DNA of 64,000 nt from Paracentrotus lividus (lineage: Eukaryota > Echinodermata > Echinoidea > Camarodonta > Echinidae), in NCBI GenBank assembly GCA_940671915.1, contig CALNVZ010000174.1:25354841-25418840 (forward strand), written 5' to 3'. Position numbers and translations under genes: made by a program. Position 1 is the first letter of the stretch, and each line of letters begins with the position of its first letter. The notes under the pieces are model-generated. The model saw only the letters and a list, made by a program, of their open reading frames with translations, made no database searches and was not told the DNA's origin. Positions 13,001 through 27,400 of the stretch are shown piece by piece.

Positions 13001-15661
13001 ACGGATTGTCCATAATGCCATGTCGCATATAGGATCCCAACTGAAATGTACATAATGCTTCAGAAGTGTCTATCAGCCATGTTGAATATGGGTAGGTACT
13101 TTCAGGGGCTCGTGACACCGCATGTTGAATGTACAAGTCTACTTGAGAAACTCTTAAATAACTTACTAAAAATCTGCACTCTTGACGACCTAATACAGAG
13201 CTACTTCAAACCACAAAGCTGGACAAGCGAACGACGACAGATTGTAAAGCTATCCTCCAATGAGTAGGACTTCCCTTCAATGTGATAGTTATTTCCTTTG
13301 ATATCAAAACAGGCCACCCCCCCCTGGCTATTTTTCATTGCTTAAGCTATGAGCTCCAAACTAACTGTGTTAACGTTAACGTTGACTTCTATTCCAAGCA
13401 TCAATGACCAAGGGCGATTAAATAAGCTCACCAGTTTGCACATTAGATCAACATGAAGTGGCCATCACAAGACTGCATGGTAAGTCATAGCGGATGGACC
13501 GCCGTTCCACTTGAGAATGTTAGTCCCATCAGTGTAGAATAGATACATACGCAAGATGGAAGCAAATTTAGCAAACACACAATATACAAGTAATTAAGAG
13601 GGAAGTTAAATCATACTATTTTTGTAATTCAAGAAGCACACTGAAAATGAATTTCCTCACGCGCCAAAACAGTCGGATAGCAGGCCTCCGTATTCCTACA
13701 TCGGAAAAAAAAAGCAACGCCGCAATGTGGTAATTTTACAATCATTTAAATAAAGATATACCAATGACATCTTATATGAAGATATTAACCCGCAAGTTAC
13801 TTATAAAAGTTTCGAATATCATACAGAAATTATTTCCAATCAGGAGAGATGGACTCTGCATTTTGTTAAAATAATAAACTGAAAAAGATAAACAGGACGA
13901 GATTTAGTAGATTCTGCCAAGACAGGTCCTTTCAGACAGCATACAATACGCAATCATACACAATAATGCCTAAGTGACCTTTGATGTCCAGTAACCTCAA
14001 ATAAAATGTTCAACATCAATCTTTCCTTCCCACATGACCACATATTTAGAAGTTTATTCCATAAAAACGTCAGAGTTAACAGCAAAATCGTAGCGTCTAA
14101 TATTCAAGTATTGACCATAAGACGATGTGGAACCCGCCTATTGAACTTCAAATGACCATCAAAAATTATAATAAGCAATTGCAATAATACCCTACTAATG
14201 CACACAAACCAAAAAGTAGTTGATTACATCATCAAAACGTTCTGTAAGTATATCGCAAGACACAAGCCATTTCTCACTACCACAAATATCCTCGGCGTCT
14301 ACACATCGAATTGAAATGAAAACCCATCACAACACCATCAACACAAAACATCTTCCCACTACCCAGCCCAAATCAATCAGTTCAATAGTTCCCCTACCAT
14401 ACATTTAAAGATCCAAGTTTGAAGAAGGTAAGTTTAGAAAAGTAAAGTAAGATATCATTATGGCTTAGAGAACGAAAGCGAACCATTTTCACAGTGAATA
14501 CAATAAAGATTTGTGACCTGTTTGACCTTTGACCTCATAGACACCTAAAATCTAATCAGTTCAAATGCCTCTACCACATAGGCCAGACATTACCCAAGTT
14601 TTAGAGGTTGACCCGGTCAAACGGATATCTTATATAATAATGGCGAGAACCTGAGCCTATTATCAGTAGCATACAATGACCTTCTGAACCTTTTGANNNN
14701 NNNNNNNNNNNNNNNNNNNNNAATACTCAACATGCGCGTGCCTTTTTTTTCCGATGTGGCAATACGGAGGCATGCCTTCCGACCGTGCGCGGTCGAAGAT
14801 TCATCTAGTTCATTCTGAATTTAAAAATAGTAGGAAATTTAATCCCTCTCTTTATACATTGTAATATTGGAGCTCTTTGTAAATTATGCTTCCATCTGTA
14901 GGATTGAGCAACTGATGGGATACATTCCCAATGAACTGGTGGGCCAATCCTTCTATGTCTACTACCATGCTCTGGATGGCCAACTCATTGATAAGAGCTG
15001 CAAAGACTGTGAGTATTAATTCTCCTTGGTCATGATGCTTGGAATAGAGTCAAATTCAGCGTTTAACAGTAGTTGGAGCTTCACTAGCTCAAGCATGAAA
15101 AATAGCCTGCTGTTTGATCAAAGGAAAAACTCATCAACAGTTGAAGGGCAAAGTTAACACTACCCAGCTTGAGGATTAGCTTTACAATCTGATCTTTCGC
15201 TTGCACAGACTTTGTTGGTTTGAAGTCAGCTCTGTATAGGTCAGTCAAAGTGACTCAGATTTTAGTAAAAGTTCATTTAAGAGTTTACGAAGTAGGACTT
15301 GACATCAACATGGCGTGGTGCACAGGGCCCCTGAAAATGTACCTTGGACACCCATAATTTCAACATGGGCCCTATAATTCACACGCATAGCAACATTCGA
15401 TCTGGATCTCCATTGACACATGTGCCACTATGGTACACCGTCAGGCATGGAAGTTCATGCAAACAAACGAACAGTTTGTGCCAACATTTAGTAACTCACA
15501 TTCTAAATGTCATTTTCCCTCACAGTGTAGTGCGATGAGTGATCAATGAATATTCCAGAGTTTGATTCTCATGTTGATAACTTTAATTGGCCGAAAATAA
15601 ACTGGGTCAGGATTCAAATCATCTTGATAATGAGCTGAGAAAGTTGTCAGTTGCTGATTTG

Positions 15662-15696
<35 letters not shown>

Positions 15697-18371
15697 TCCT
15701 CAGTGTATGCCAAGGGTCAGACGTCTACTGGGAGATACAGATTCCTGGCTAAGAATGGAGGTTATATGTGGCTAGAAACACAGGCAACTATCATCTACAA
15801 CAACAAGACCAACAAACCACAGTGCATCGTATGTGTCAACTATGCTATCAGGTATGTTGCTGAATTTAACAAATCTATGTGTTCTAGTGATTATTGAAAA
15901 GTTCATTTTTCGTCATTCACAGGATAGATACCAAATTGTCTTATAGATTTAGACAGCAACCTTAACATCTCCATAGACATGAATTAATAGTTTCCAATAA
16001 ACATGTTTATCTACCAGGAATTTGCAAATATGGGACTATGGTGCTTTAAATTCCTCATATTCTCTAGTCACTTTTGTCACTTTTTTTTTTGTTGCTTTTT
16101 TAAAAAGTAATTATCATTGACTTCTCTAACATGATGGATGCACACCTGTAATTCGGATCTAGTTATTTGCTTGAATTTTTGAGAAACGTTGCATTCTTGC
16201 AGTTGTTGTGTCACTCATGTTTTGTTAATCTTAACACTCATTACACATAGGGGTGGACCATTTTCCACGGAGAGGGAAGGCTTGATAAGGATTATATATG
16301 TTAGAGAGGTACATTATTTATGTACATATACCAGTACTTATGGTACCCCAGGAGATCTACTTGGGCACGCACCCAACAATAACCAAAAATGGTCAGAAAT
16401 CCATGTCCAAAATTTGTCATGTCACTCACTCACTGTTTTTTAATCATAATTTCCAGGACCAATTGTAAAATTCAAATCCAACTGGTAATGACGCATGCCA
16501 GTCATACATTATCCATAATATGGTAGTCATGATCCATTCATATCCTACAAATATGAAGATATGCTCCCTTCTGTCTCTCCAATTGTGGTGTCACTCACGT
16601 AACCTTGAAAATGACCATTTGGCATCATAGTTACATACACGCACCTTAATGGAATCGTCATTTGTCACAAATTTGAAGGCCCTGTTTATGGTGAATTAAA
16701 TTATAAAAAAAAAGAAGAAATATGATCACTTGCCTTGTGGTTGAAAGAATGCATCTGTAAATAATTAAAGGACTAAAATATTGCGAACAAAAAACAAATC
16801 ATAGATGTTAACCTACTTTAAGAATGCAACTAAAGCATCATTCATTCACGATCCTATGTTGTTACCAATTAGGGCATAGGGATTTGAATGCATGTACTCT
16901 ATGTCTCCTTACAAATGAGGAAAGGACAGGTGGAAAACATGCACATGTGATGAGAAATAATGTACTCTATGATACAGTATTGATGTCAATTACAAGCGAA
17001 TGAGACAAGGCCCACTGTCTTGTCTGGGAAGGAATGTTGCATGGTAATCAGTAATTGCAACAATCCAGTTCATTTTTCATTGTCAATGTCAGCAAGGAAT
17101 GCGCAAGTAGGTCAAACAAGAAGTAATTCAACAGTTCAACGAAAAATTTCAACGTATGTGAGGCTTTCTGTGATCGATACAACATTCATCTGCACATGAT
17201 ATATTTGTATATTGAAGTTTTGAATAAGGATGTTGGTAAATTATTTTTTTTTTTTTTTAGATCTGCTAGAAAATAGGAAGAAAGGATATGGATAATTCAG
17301 TGGAGAAAAGCGCATGATCCAGATTTGCTATGCCATTTATGGGAAATTGGCAACTAGGAAGTGATAACAAATTTAAATGGTTCCAAATTTAGATGATGAT
17401 ATCAATCCAATCCTCTAGAACAAATTATACTATTGATGAAGTTAAAGTTCAATGAAACATTACAAGCGTCATTTTCTTTTTGTCTTAATTCACCTATTTA
17501 GAATAATTGTAAACATATTGCATGGAATACATGTACATATATATTTTGGTTCTGGGGAAGTTTGTTTGATACAATACCAGGCAATCCGTAACAAGTCCTA
17601 AGCTTATGAGTTTCATAACACCAACTTTAAGAAACATATAGGAAAACACATGAGACTACCAGACATTCAGTAATACACAGACATGAGAATATGTAATATG
17701 TGAGTGTGCATGATACATGAAAACAATCTACTCTGGGGCAATAGTCTCTTCAAGAAGACACTTGGAGGATATGAAATGCCATGTTGATTGAACATGTGAA
17801 TCAAAATAATCATTGAATAGACTTTACATACATGTATTCCACTAATTAAAAGATATAATGTATGTTGATATGAAAAGTAATGAATGCTTTACTACATACT
17901 GTATGTATTCTTCAGAAGTGTAGAAATATTTGACAGATGACAATTACTTTTCTATAGAACTTTGACTAATTGATGGAATAATAAGATGTTTTGTTCTGAT
18001 ATTTACAAATGCTGTTGAATAGATTTGCAAATGACATAAGAAAATATTGGGATGCAGGTTTCAAATTAAATTGGCAACAAATGGAAATCAATCAAAACAG
18101 AGTTTTTTTTAAATGCCTGAACCTCAAGACTACAGGGCCTTACCTTCTAAAACAGTCACAGGGAAAACAATCTTCAAGTTGGTTGAGATCTTGTTTTGTT
18201 CTTGCCATCTGAGATCTTGACCTTGGGGTATGAGAGGTCAAGGTGGAGCGGTAGAGCAGGGCATTCTTGTATGTTATGTCATGAAGGTCAGCGTGGTGAG
18301 TGATTGAAGGTGGGTAAAGGGCTGGAGAAATACATTCATGTGAGTAGTTACTTGGACCCTGGATAGGGAAA

Positions 18372-18426
<55 letters not shown>

Positions 18427-21400
18427 ATAGAGGGAGTAGGGAGGAGAGAAGAAAAGAGAGACAGAGGAAAAAGGAATGGGGCTGGGAGCAGTACAGAATG
18501 GAACGAGTTTGGTAGAGAGCATGGGATGAAAGAGAGATTGGGGAATAGTGATATAAAGAGACAATAGAAAAGGTGAGTAGAGTGCTTGAAAAAAAATATG
18601 CATGTACAAAACTGGATAGAGACAGGTGGTTGAGGAAGAATTGGCAGACAGGGAGAGGGAGAGAGGAAAGGGGTAGAGGGGAACAAAAAGGGACAAAGAA
18701 AGACAAAAGAAATAGAGAGGGAAGTGGGAGGGGGACAAAGGAAGAGAGAGGGAGAGAGAGGGAGAGTGTTTTAGCCAGTGGCCCATAATTTGCTGAAACC
18801 TGCTAAATATCAGAATATTTATCTTGGCCAACAACATGAAAGGAATAGCTGCACCCTACTTTCAAAAATAGATCCTTGTACAATTTAGATCATATTTAAA
18901 AATTGAACGAGAGGTATTTGATAACATGTGTACCGTCCATTTTTAACATATTTCATTGTTTACAAAGAAATCCAGAAAGGAGGAGCAGTAAGATCTAGTT
19001 ACTTCTCATGACCATTTTCATCTCTGCTTCCAAACATAAACAACGATCACTTAAAGTTGGCACAAAAACGCACCCCAAAGACGTATCATTTTGTTAGGAA
19101 GAGGACAATTTCCTACCCTCCTACTATGAAAACCCTGGTATGCATTAAATGTCCATTTGATATCCTGTGAGAAAGGTTGCATGAAAGGTTGATAGAAATC
19201 ATGATTGTCAAGGCTTTCTATTGTCTTTATGAAATGTATGAGATCAGCATTCGGACTAAAGAAATTGACAACAGCTTTAGGAGACGTTTGTTATATACTT
19301 TGAAAATTGTATAACCTTGGTATGACCCATCAGCACCAACCCTCCCCCCCCCCAAAAAAAAAAAATAAATAATAATAATAATAAAAGAAAAAATAATAAT
19401 CTTTGAATGATGTTACTTTTTCCCCCAAATTTTTTCTTTTTTTATAGTATGAAATATAAAAGGACAGGATTCTTGCCTACGAAGGCACATGGACCCCTAA
19501 AATTGCACTTTTTACCCTCAAAGTTAGAAAATGGAAACAATGTTCTGCATGGTGCTTTATTGACCTAAAATACTATGATCCAGACCTCTGGACAAATAAA
19601 TGGTGCACATCCCTCTAGTTCCTTCCAATGATTGGGAAATTATGGAGCTGATAGAAATTGTATTATATCATAGGCCTACAGTTCAATATCTTGATCGATG
19701 ATGTTAGTCAAACCCATCTCATGTTCTTTTTTAAAACAAAAATGCCAGGGTCTCATGAGCCATGTTCATGGTAGTGATATTGGATTCCATGTGGCAGGTG
19801 AATTGCATAGCAACCTTTGACATTGACTCCAGGGTAAAGGGATTAGCCAAGCTGCATGGGGTATATACTGTTTTTTGGAAGGTCTTAAGGGAATGGATCA
19901 TGGATTACTGTTACATGAACTACAGGTGTAGTTTAAAGGTGAAACATGTCATTAGGGGATAGATCTTGACATTGAGATAGAATGTCTATTTAAAGAAACA
20001 ATCATTCCATCTGCATCCAGTTATTGATGAATTGTGATGTGATTCTTGATAGGCACTTTGTAAACATGTGCATACTAGGCTTATAATGCAACAGGTAGAT
20101 TTAGTTTGTGGTCAAAATGGTTGGAAATTATACAACTTTTTTTCATAGGGTTATGAAATCATCTTTTTTTTCTTTCTTTCTTTGTTTTTAAAAATTATTT
20201 TTTGATGTTTACATTGCTTTCATTAACTGCATATAGCTGCTCTCACTCTAAATCCTGCAGGCGTGTACACTGTAGCCCTGTATCAAACAGTGACATACAT
20301 GTTTTATTATCTGAAATATAGTAAAATAAAGGAATTAAAAATAATGGTTTAAAATTTATTTATACCGAGTGAGTCAAAAAAAACTTTACACCTAGAAAAA
20401 TGTCAATAAAAAGAAAACCAATTTATAAACCCTAAATTATTTTACATATTCTTAAAGAGTAACTCCTCCCGCATCTTCTGGTGCCATTTTTGTGTGGTAT
20501 GTCTTTACGCTTGGATGAACACGACGCATTGTTTGCGAACATGCAAATTTCGAATTGTGCCAGGGTGGGGATGAAATTGAAACAACAAAAGCTGTCAAAA
20601 AAGCAACTCCATCATGAATAAAATAGCATAACTTTTTAATGAAAATGTCTTCCGCTTAATAACTTGGCAGGGGTGTATTGAATACACTGTACATTCTGTA
20701 TGAAAATGAGATAAATCTGTTAAGTCAGGCATGAGTGAGCACACGTTACGAACCCTTTTACAGTATCATCTTTTCTCCAAAAGATATCTTATCATGTTTT
20801 ACACTTGATAAACCATTAGTTCCCGGTCTATAAAGATTAATGTTAATCCCCTTGTATACTTCAGTGCCTGAAAGCGAAAAAAAGCTGAAATGTATTATGG
20901 TTGGGATAATCTCTAAACAATGACAATCACACTTCATTTTCACAGATCATTTTCATTAACGGAAATAACATTGTTTCATGATTTGTTAGTGCATTGGTAA
21001 TCCCCAGTGATTAGTGGGAAACCATCAATGACCTTAACATTGATATCATGACAAATCTGAACATAATTGCTACTGGGGGAGATATTAGCTACATGTATGT
21101 TTAAGTTGATAGACATGTTGTTTTAATACAGAGATTACACTCTAGCTGCAGTTGTCTATTTCAAGGTCAGTTTAATAAAAAAATGTCTGCCATTGACATG
21201 AGGTGATATTAAAAGCAGTCTGGCTACATTATACATGTACATGTACCCCCCCCCCCTTTCATTTAATTTTTAACTTCATGCAAATAAGACATTTCATCTG
21301 TGAGGAAAGGAAACCACTCAAACCATCCCTTCAAATAATTTTGAACCCTCCTGTGAAATGTGAAAAAAATGTGATGTAGTTAGAAGTAAACCAATGGATA

Positions 21401-24400
21401 TCATGTTTATTATAATTCAATATATAGCTCTTTAAAAAGACATGTCAGGACCGCCCTACATTGTACCATGGATATATCCATGATTGTACAATGCATTTGT
21501 ACGTGATGCTTCGGGTTGTAATTGCCTGCATACAGACATCAGTCTTAATCATGACATGACTAGAATTCCTTTTTGTCTACCGGTGGTCCTGAACACCTGT
21601 CTACATGTGGGAATCATCTGCTCTCTTTCACCATGCTTTCACTGAACTGAATGTTACAGGATGTTAAACATTGACCTTCATAGTACATCCTGTAGGTCAG
21701 GGATTTGATCACTAATTAAACAGGGAAATAAAATAATGTTGCCATAGCATTCTTTGTCTGCACATCATGACATGTAGTACCAGCATTTTTTGATAAAAGA
21801 AACAACTTGCAAAATATAACTTTATAATGAAAATGCATGTGCCTCAAATTCTCGCCAAGTTTATATGCGAGGAAAATTATAAAAATACACTTTAATTTAT
21901 TGTTGTTAAATTCATCTACTGTATATATTGTCTTGAGTACATACATGTACAATGTACTTTGCATCATTTACTGTCCCTTGAGAACTAAAAGTTTGTTGAC
22001 TCATACAAATTTACACATTGTTTACGACCTTATGGCTCTAAGCAGACAACATTACGAGTCTGTTGTGACCAGGGGGATAAGAGGTGAAGATGTGAGTGTA
22101 CTTTGTGATCATTGTTTGTAAGAGATTGAATAGATGGATTGATGTTTCATATTTCATCACTCAGAGGCTAGGATCATGTTTATAGCCCTACTTGCTTTAA
22201 AGATAGCGAGGATTGATTGCGAATCTCACCCAGACCGACCATACTTTGATTTCCATGAAGGTGCATACTGCCTGCCTTGGACGGATTTACCGAAAATGTG
22301 AATGCTTTCTAAATTAATTTCTTACTACATGTAGGTGATGAGTACAAGATAGGTCTTAATGTAGATTCATGATATCAAATACATCAATTCATATCAACTG
22401 TAGGCACATATTCAGGCATGATGTCAGCATGGCTTACTATTTTAATTTTTTTTAAAGAGATGAGAAAGTAAATTATAAACAAATTTTTGGAAGGAAAACA
22501 AAATCAGCAAAGGCCTGTGCATTTTGTTATTGTGTTACTAAAGATATGTTGCCTTATAAGTGGACACCTTCATTTTGTAAGTGAGTCTACTGAAGAATAT
22601 TATACCCTAAACTTTTTGTAGTGTAATTTAGTCTACAATGTAAATTGTTTACGTTTGAATTGATTTGACTCTCTATAGTTCATAAGATGACCTTTTTCTT
22701 GGTACTTGCCATGATCTGAGATACCTGGTAAACCTCTGAACTCTGCTCATCAAACATTTCAATATTTTCTTGAGAGAAAGTGTAAATGTCAGGTACCTTC
22801 ATCCCAGTATTCCCACATGCATTGCTGGAGAGGTGATTAACAGCGCTTTCAGACCGAAGAAAAAGTATAGGGAAATAAAGAAACATTTCACATTGTGGAT
22901 ATAACGAAACAATTTTTGGATAGGCCATCTTTCCCCATTCATCAGCATTAGCTTAGAACATGGAATTTACCCAAACAGATACATGTACATGTATATACCA
23001 ATTACTGCTGACCTTTCTTGGAATGAATGTACATGCTCACATTAAACCCTTCTCTGTTTAATAGTTTCCATTTGAGTTGATGTTTACTTGGAAACAAACC
23101 CTGATCTTTTTTTTTTAAAGGCTCTTTTAGCAATGTGCAATTTTTTTATTTCATTTATTTATTTATTATTCTTTTTATTTAATGATGTTCATACTGCAAA
23201 GTTCATTGTGTATACAGTGAACTTTATAGGTCTGAAAGGGGGATAATTTTTTTCATGCTGTCTTCCAGTACCCCATTATTGACTTGAACTGGATGATTAA
23301 TGAGTGCATTGTGTGGGGATCAGCATTCTAAATATTTGAGTTTGAAGCTTATGCTGCTCTCATTCTGTTTGTTTCTTCATTTTATGTGTCTCTGTTCTCA
23401 CATCTCAGTTTTGATTTTTACATCTAATGTCTGATTGTTGGCTTATACAGGGGCATAGGACTAAGAACCAGAATGTTTTAAAGAGTTGGAAAATTATTAA
23501 AAATATATATATTTTTTAAAATAAACCTCAGACCAAGTGATAGTCTTAGGAGCAAGGTGAAGAGGGTATTTGAGTTTGTGGGGGTCTCTCATACCCCAAA
23601 AGGGGTTGATAAAGTAAAGTTCATGTTCAAGTCTCAAGGTTAATAAATAAGTTACTGGTAAAGTTTAAAAAATGATTCAAATATATTCTCTAATGAATCA
23701 CTTAAATAATATTCATAAAGAAATTACATTGTCATGCACAGTTCAAAGATTGCATTGATGTTATATATTTCAGTTTTGAGAAGCATACTGTAAGCAAATG
23801 GGAAAAAATAAAAAAGATATCAAAATATATCCCACTCAGGTCTAATGTTGTGCATTGTTTTGAATGTACAGAAATAGAAAATTGTGAATTCAAACCTAAA
23901 TTTAATTTCTAGAATTTTCCACCAGAGGACTTTCACAAACAAGTATATTGAATCTTTACAACCATCTCCACTTACCTGTAAACAGCGAGGTGTTGAGACA
24001 AAGGATTATACCTGTACATTTCTAGGTCTAGGGTATTGTGTCTCACAATCCCTTTAGGTTGTTTGTTATATCATCTGCTACATGTATGAGGCAGAAGGGT
24101 GTAATGCTCATATAATGAAAATAAGGTTGTGTTGCACCAGCTGAGGCTATTTTGATAGCCCACTATTTGTGATCCAATGAATTAGCCCAAATAGAGGAGA
24201 TCAGGCTTTTTCTCTCAAATACCAAGCCAAATTGGAAGAAACCTCAAAAAGTCAAGCTGGTTTGCGGTATCAGAACGAAATTGCGCACTAATTTGCGCTG
24301 TGCTGCAATAGTTCGAGATAAGTCCGATCCCATCATGCATCTGTGCGTGTATACACTAGTGTCAGTTACCAGTTGAACAATACATATATCGAGTTTGGTC

Positions 24401-27400
24401 AGGTCAGGTCATCAATACAAAACTTTAGCTCAGGCTTGAGTGAGTGCAGCACTGGTTTCATTTTTCATGTTTTATTCCCCAATCCACCAATTAAACTAGT
24501 GCTGTTTTTTGTTTAACTCAAACTAGTGTAGCACCACATATTGAGTCAATGTCCTTTTGGCACTCCATAGATGGGATAGATGTCTAGGCCCTACCTGGAT
24601 CAGATGGTATTATTACCTTGTGTTGAAACATGAACTTGATATTTAAGAAGACCCTTGTAATGTAGTGACCTACATTATAAGATGAAATGAGGATATATCA
24701 GTTACACAGAGCTCTGTTATCTTATTAGACAGAAATCAGGGTAGAGTAAAGGTGATGTAGTCTAGTGGTTTAGGGACTTGACATGCAAAGGTTGAGGGTT
24801 CCATCCGTGTCATAGCAGTCATGTCTTTTTGGCAAGACGTACATTACTGCCGTTATGCCATATGTGTACATGGAGATGGTACGAACACTCCATCGAGAGG
24901 AGACATTTGTATGTATGAAAATATCCAATTACTTGGATAATGTTTTTGAAGTGTAAGAATAGATAGTATTTTGTACCCAAAGTATTTTTTTTATAAGGAG
25001 AATAATCCGAGGAATGAGTAAATAGCTTAACATTTACTGCTGATAATATTTTATTTTGCATTCGTAAATTCTAATGATATCTGTTGACTGCTGTAATAAG
25101 GACATGTGCTTACATGAAAAATGTGTTGCCCGTTTTTGTACTAATGCAATGCGAAATGAAATATTTCATGCCAAATACATATTGAGAATAAAATGCATAG
25201 TGGTTTAGTAGCTTTATATCTACTGCTGATGCTATGCTATTTTGCTGTCATTAACAAAATGGAAGCTTGACATTATTTAATGATTGTGGAGATAATTACT
25301 ATGGATTTCTAGATGTAAACATGCTCATTAAATTCAAGGTGTTTAATATACACATTTAATGTATATTTGAGGAGAGGAATAGGGAAGGAAGCCAAAATGA
25401 TCAACATGTACTTGTACTCATCAACATACTCTTTGACATTTTGTGATGTCATGATAAATATCTTTAGTTACATGGTTACATAAAGATTTAAGGCGCTGAA
25501 ATGTGTTTTTGATACATTTGTAAGGAAATGGAGAAAGGACAAAAATGAAGGTCATGCTCCTGAAGTAATTTTAAAAACCTTTTTTGACATTAAGAGTTCA
25601 GTCGAAGTAAAGAACTGTGGTTGTCTAGGTACAAATCAGTTAAAGGTGCCAAACATAGTTTCAGAGAGCTAACAAAATCTGAAGATTATCTTCATGTTTT
25701 GAAGAATTATTCTACACTTTAACAAATATCTTGTGGTGTTGCAGAAAGCCATTTTGGCTGTCTGGCAACATGTACCAATTTATTAAAGCAGCGTTCCCAG
25801 CCCATCAGGGAAATCAGGGAAAATTATTTTCTTTTTTTTTTCAGTCAGGGAAAAGTCAGGGAATTTTGATTGGCCCAAAAATCGAAAGTGCGGTAGTCAG
25901 TCAGACTCGTGTTTTATACTGCAAATAGTTCGCTGGGACAAAAAAGAAAACATGCGAAACTGGAAATGGGTTTAAATACTTATCAGGGAATTTTAAGACT
26001 TCATCAGGGAAAAATCAGGGAATTTTGTTTTCTTGAAATGCTGGGAATCCTGTAAAGAGAGCTTAATTTTTTTTCTTATCACAAGAAATATTAGTAGGTA
26101 ATGTACATAAATATAAAAGGAAGAAAATACTAAAGATTAGAACAGTTAAGAATTTATAGTTTTTGCAAGATTGATACAGAAAAACAGAGTGTAAGAATGA
26201 TGTAGGTGAAAAAAAAGGAGAGAGAGAGAGATCAAAAGTGATAGAAAATATATTAAGAGAGAGAGAGAAAAAAAAAGGAGAAATTGAATAGCAAGAAAAG
26301 GTGTAGTTGAGAAACAATGCAAGACATGTCAAGAGTCCAAAGATACATGGAGACATCCAGTTGTAAAATGAGTCCATCAAAGCAGACAAGCCGACATGGT
26401 TCCCATAATATCTAGGCTACCAAGAACTAAAGAACAATCTCCTATTGCATTCATGAAATATATTCTTTTGAATAGAAAATAGAGTGGTACTTAAACATGT
26501 TGACATCTCACTGCAAAGATATATTTTCTTTTTTCGTTCTTTCTTTTTTTTTGGCAGAATATAAGATGCTTTTCATAGCAAGCATCCAATTCTTGTTTCT
26601 GTTTCCCTTGTTCTCAACTTGTTCAATGCATATTTAGAATACATTCCTTGAAAGTACACTTTTACATCTCTCTCTCTCTCTCATAATATGCTTGTCAAAC
26701 TTCCTCCTGTTGAAAAACTCCCATAAAAAGCGTAACCCGAATGGTTAGTCTTATGTCTTGGTTAAACTAAAACAAGCAAATAATAATTAAATAACATTAA
26801 GATCAACCTTTCTTCTTTCATTTGTCATCAAAATGCATTTCAAAAGAGACATGCATAGATAAGCAAAAGTGTTTAATTAATTGTAAAAATCAGTTTGTGC
26901 CAAATGAGTGGGCAGAATTTGGATGGATGCAAAGACCTTGTCTCAGAAACGGAGGGTTCATTAGCATTTATTTTATGTTCTTTGTTAGGCTTCATTCATC
27001 AAATCTCGCTCAATTCCTATTGTTTTAATCTGCGCAAAGTGGTTTTGACCTTTAATTTCAAAATTTTCTTGTTCTCCTTTGTGTTGTCTTTGTGGTCAAA
27101 AGAAAGTGGTAAAGAAGAACTTTGAAATTATGCATTTAATAATATTTTATTATTTGCGTACATTCACATAGAAAACCGACTAGCCATTTGGGTTCTGCTT
27201 TATCTCTGCCACCCTCTATATTTGTGTTTAAAGACACAGATAACCTATATTTGTAGTTTTTTCAAACTCCTTTCATTTTAAAATCAAAATATATTTTAGG
27301 GGGAACATATCATGCTAGAAAATGAAAATAAAAGGAAACAATCCTTAGGGCACAGGTGACAATTGTCCATGTCATGATTGCCAATGATTTCATACCCATG

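Noticed and set aside
12468..13267. Open frames in the 12-13 kb region
   Set aside because: They lie in the noisy inverted copy of HIF exons and introns and are artefacts of that fill.
18140..18837. Open frames of 187-188 codons on the minus strand
   Set aside because: Translations of a GA microsatellite and purine-rich DNA; Ser/Leu/Pro low complexity, no splice or domain support.
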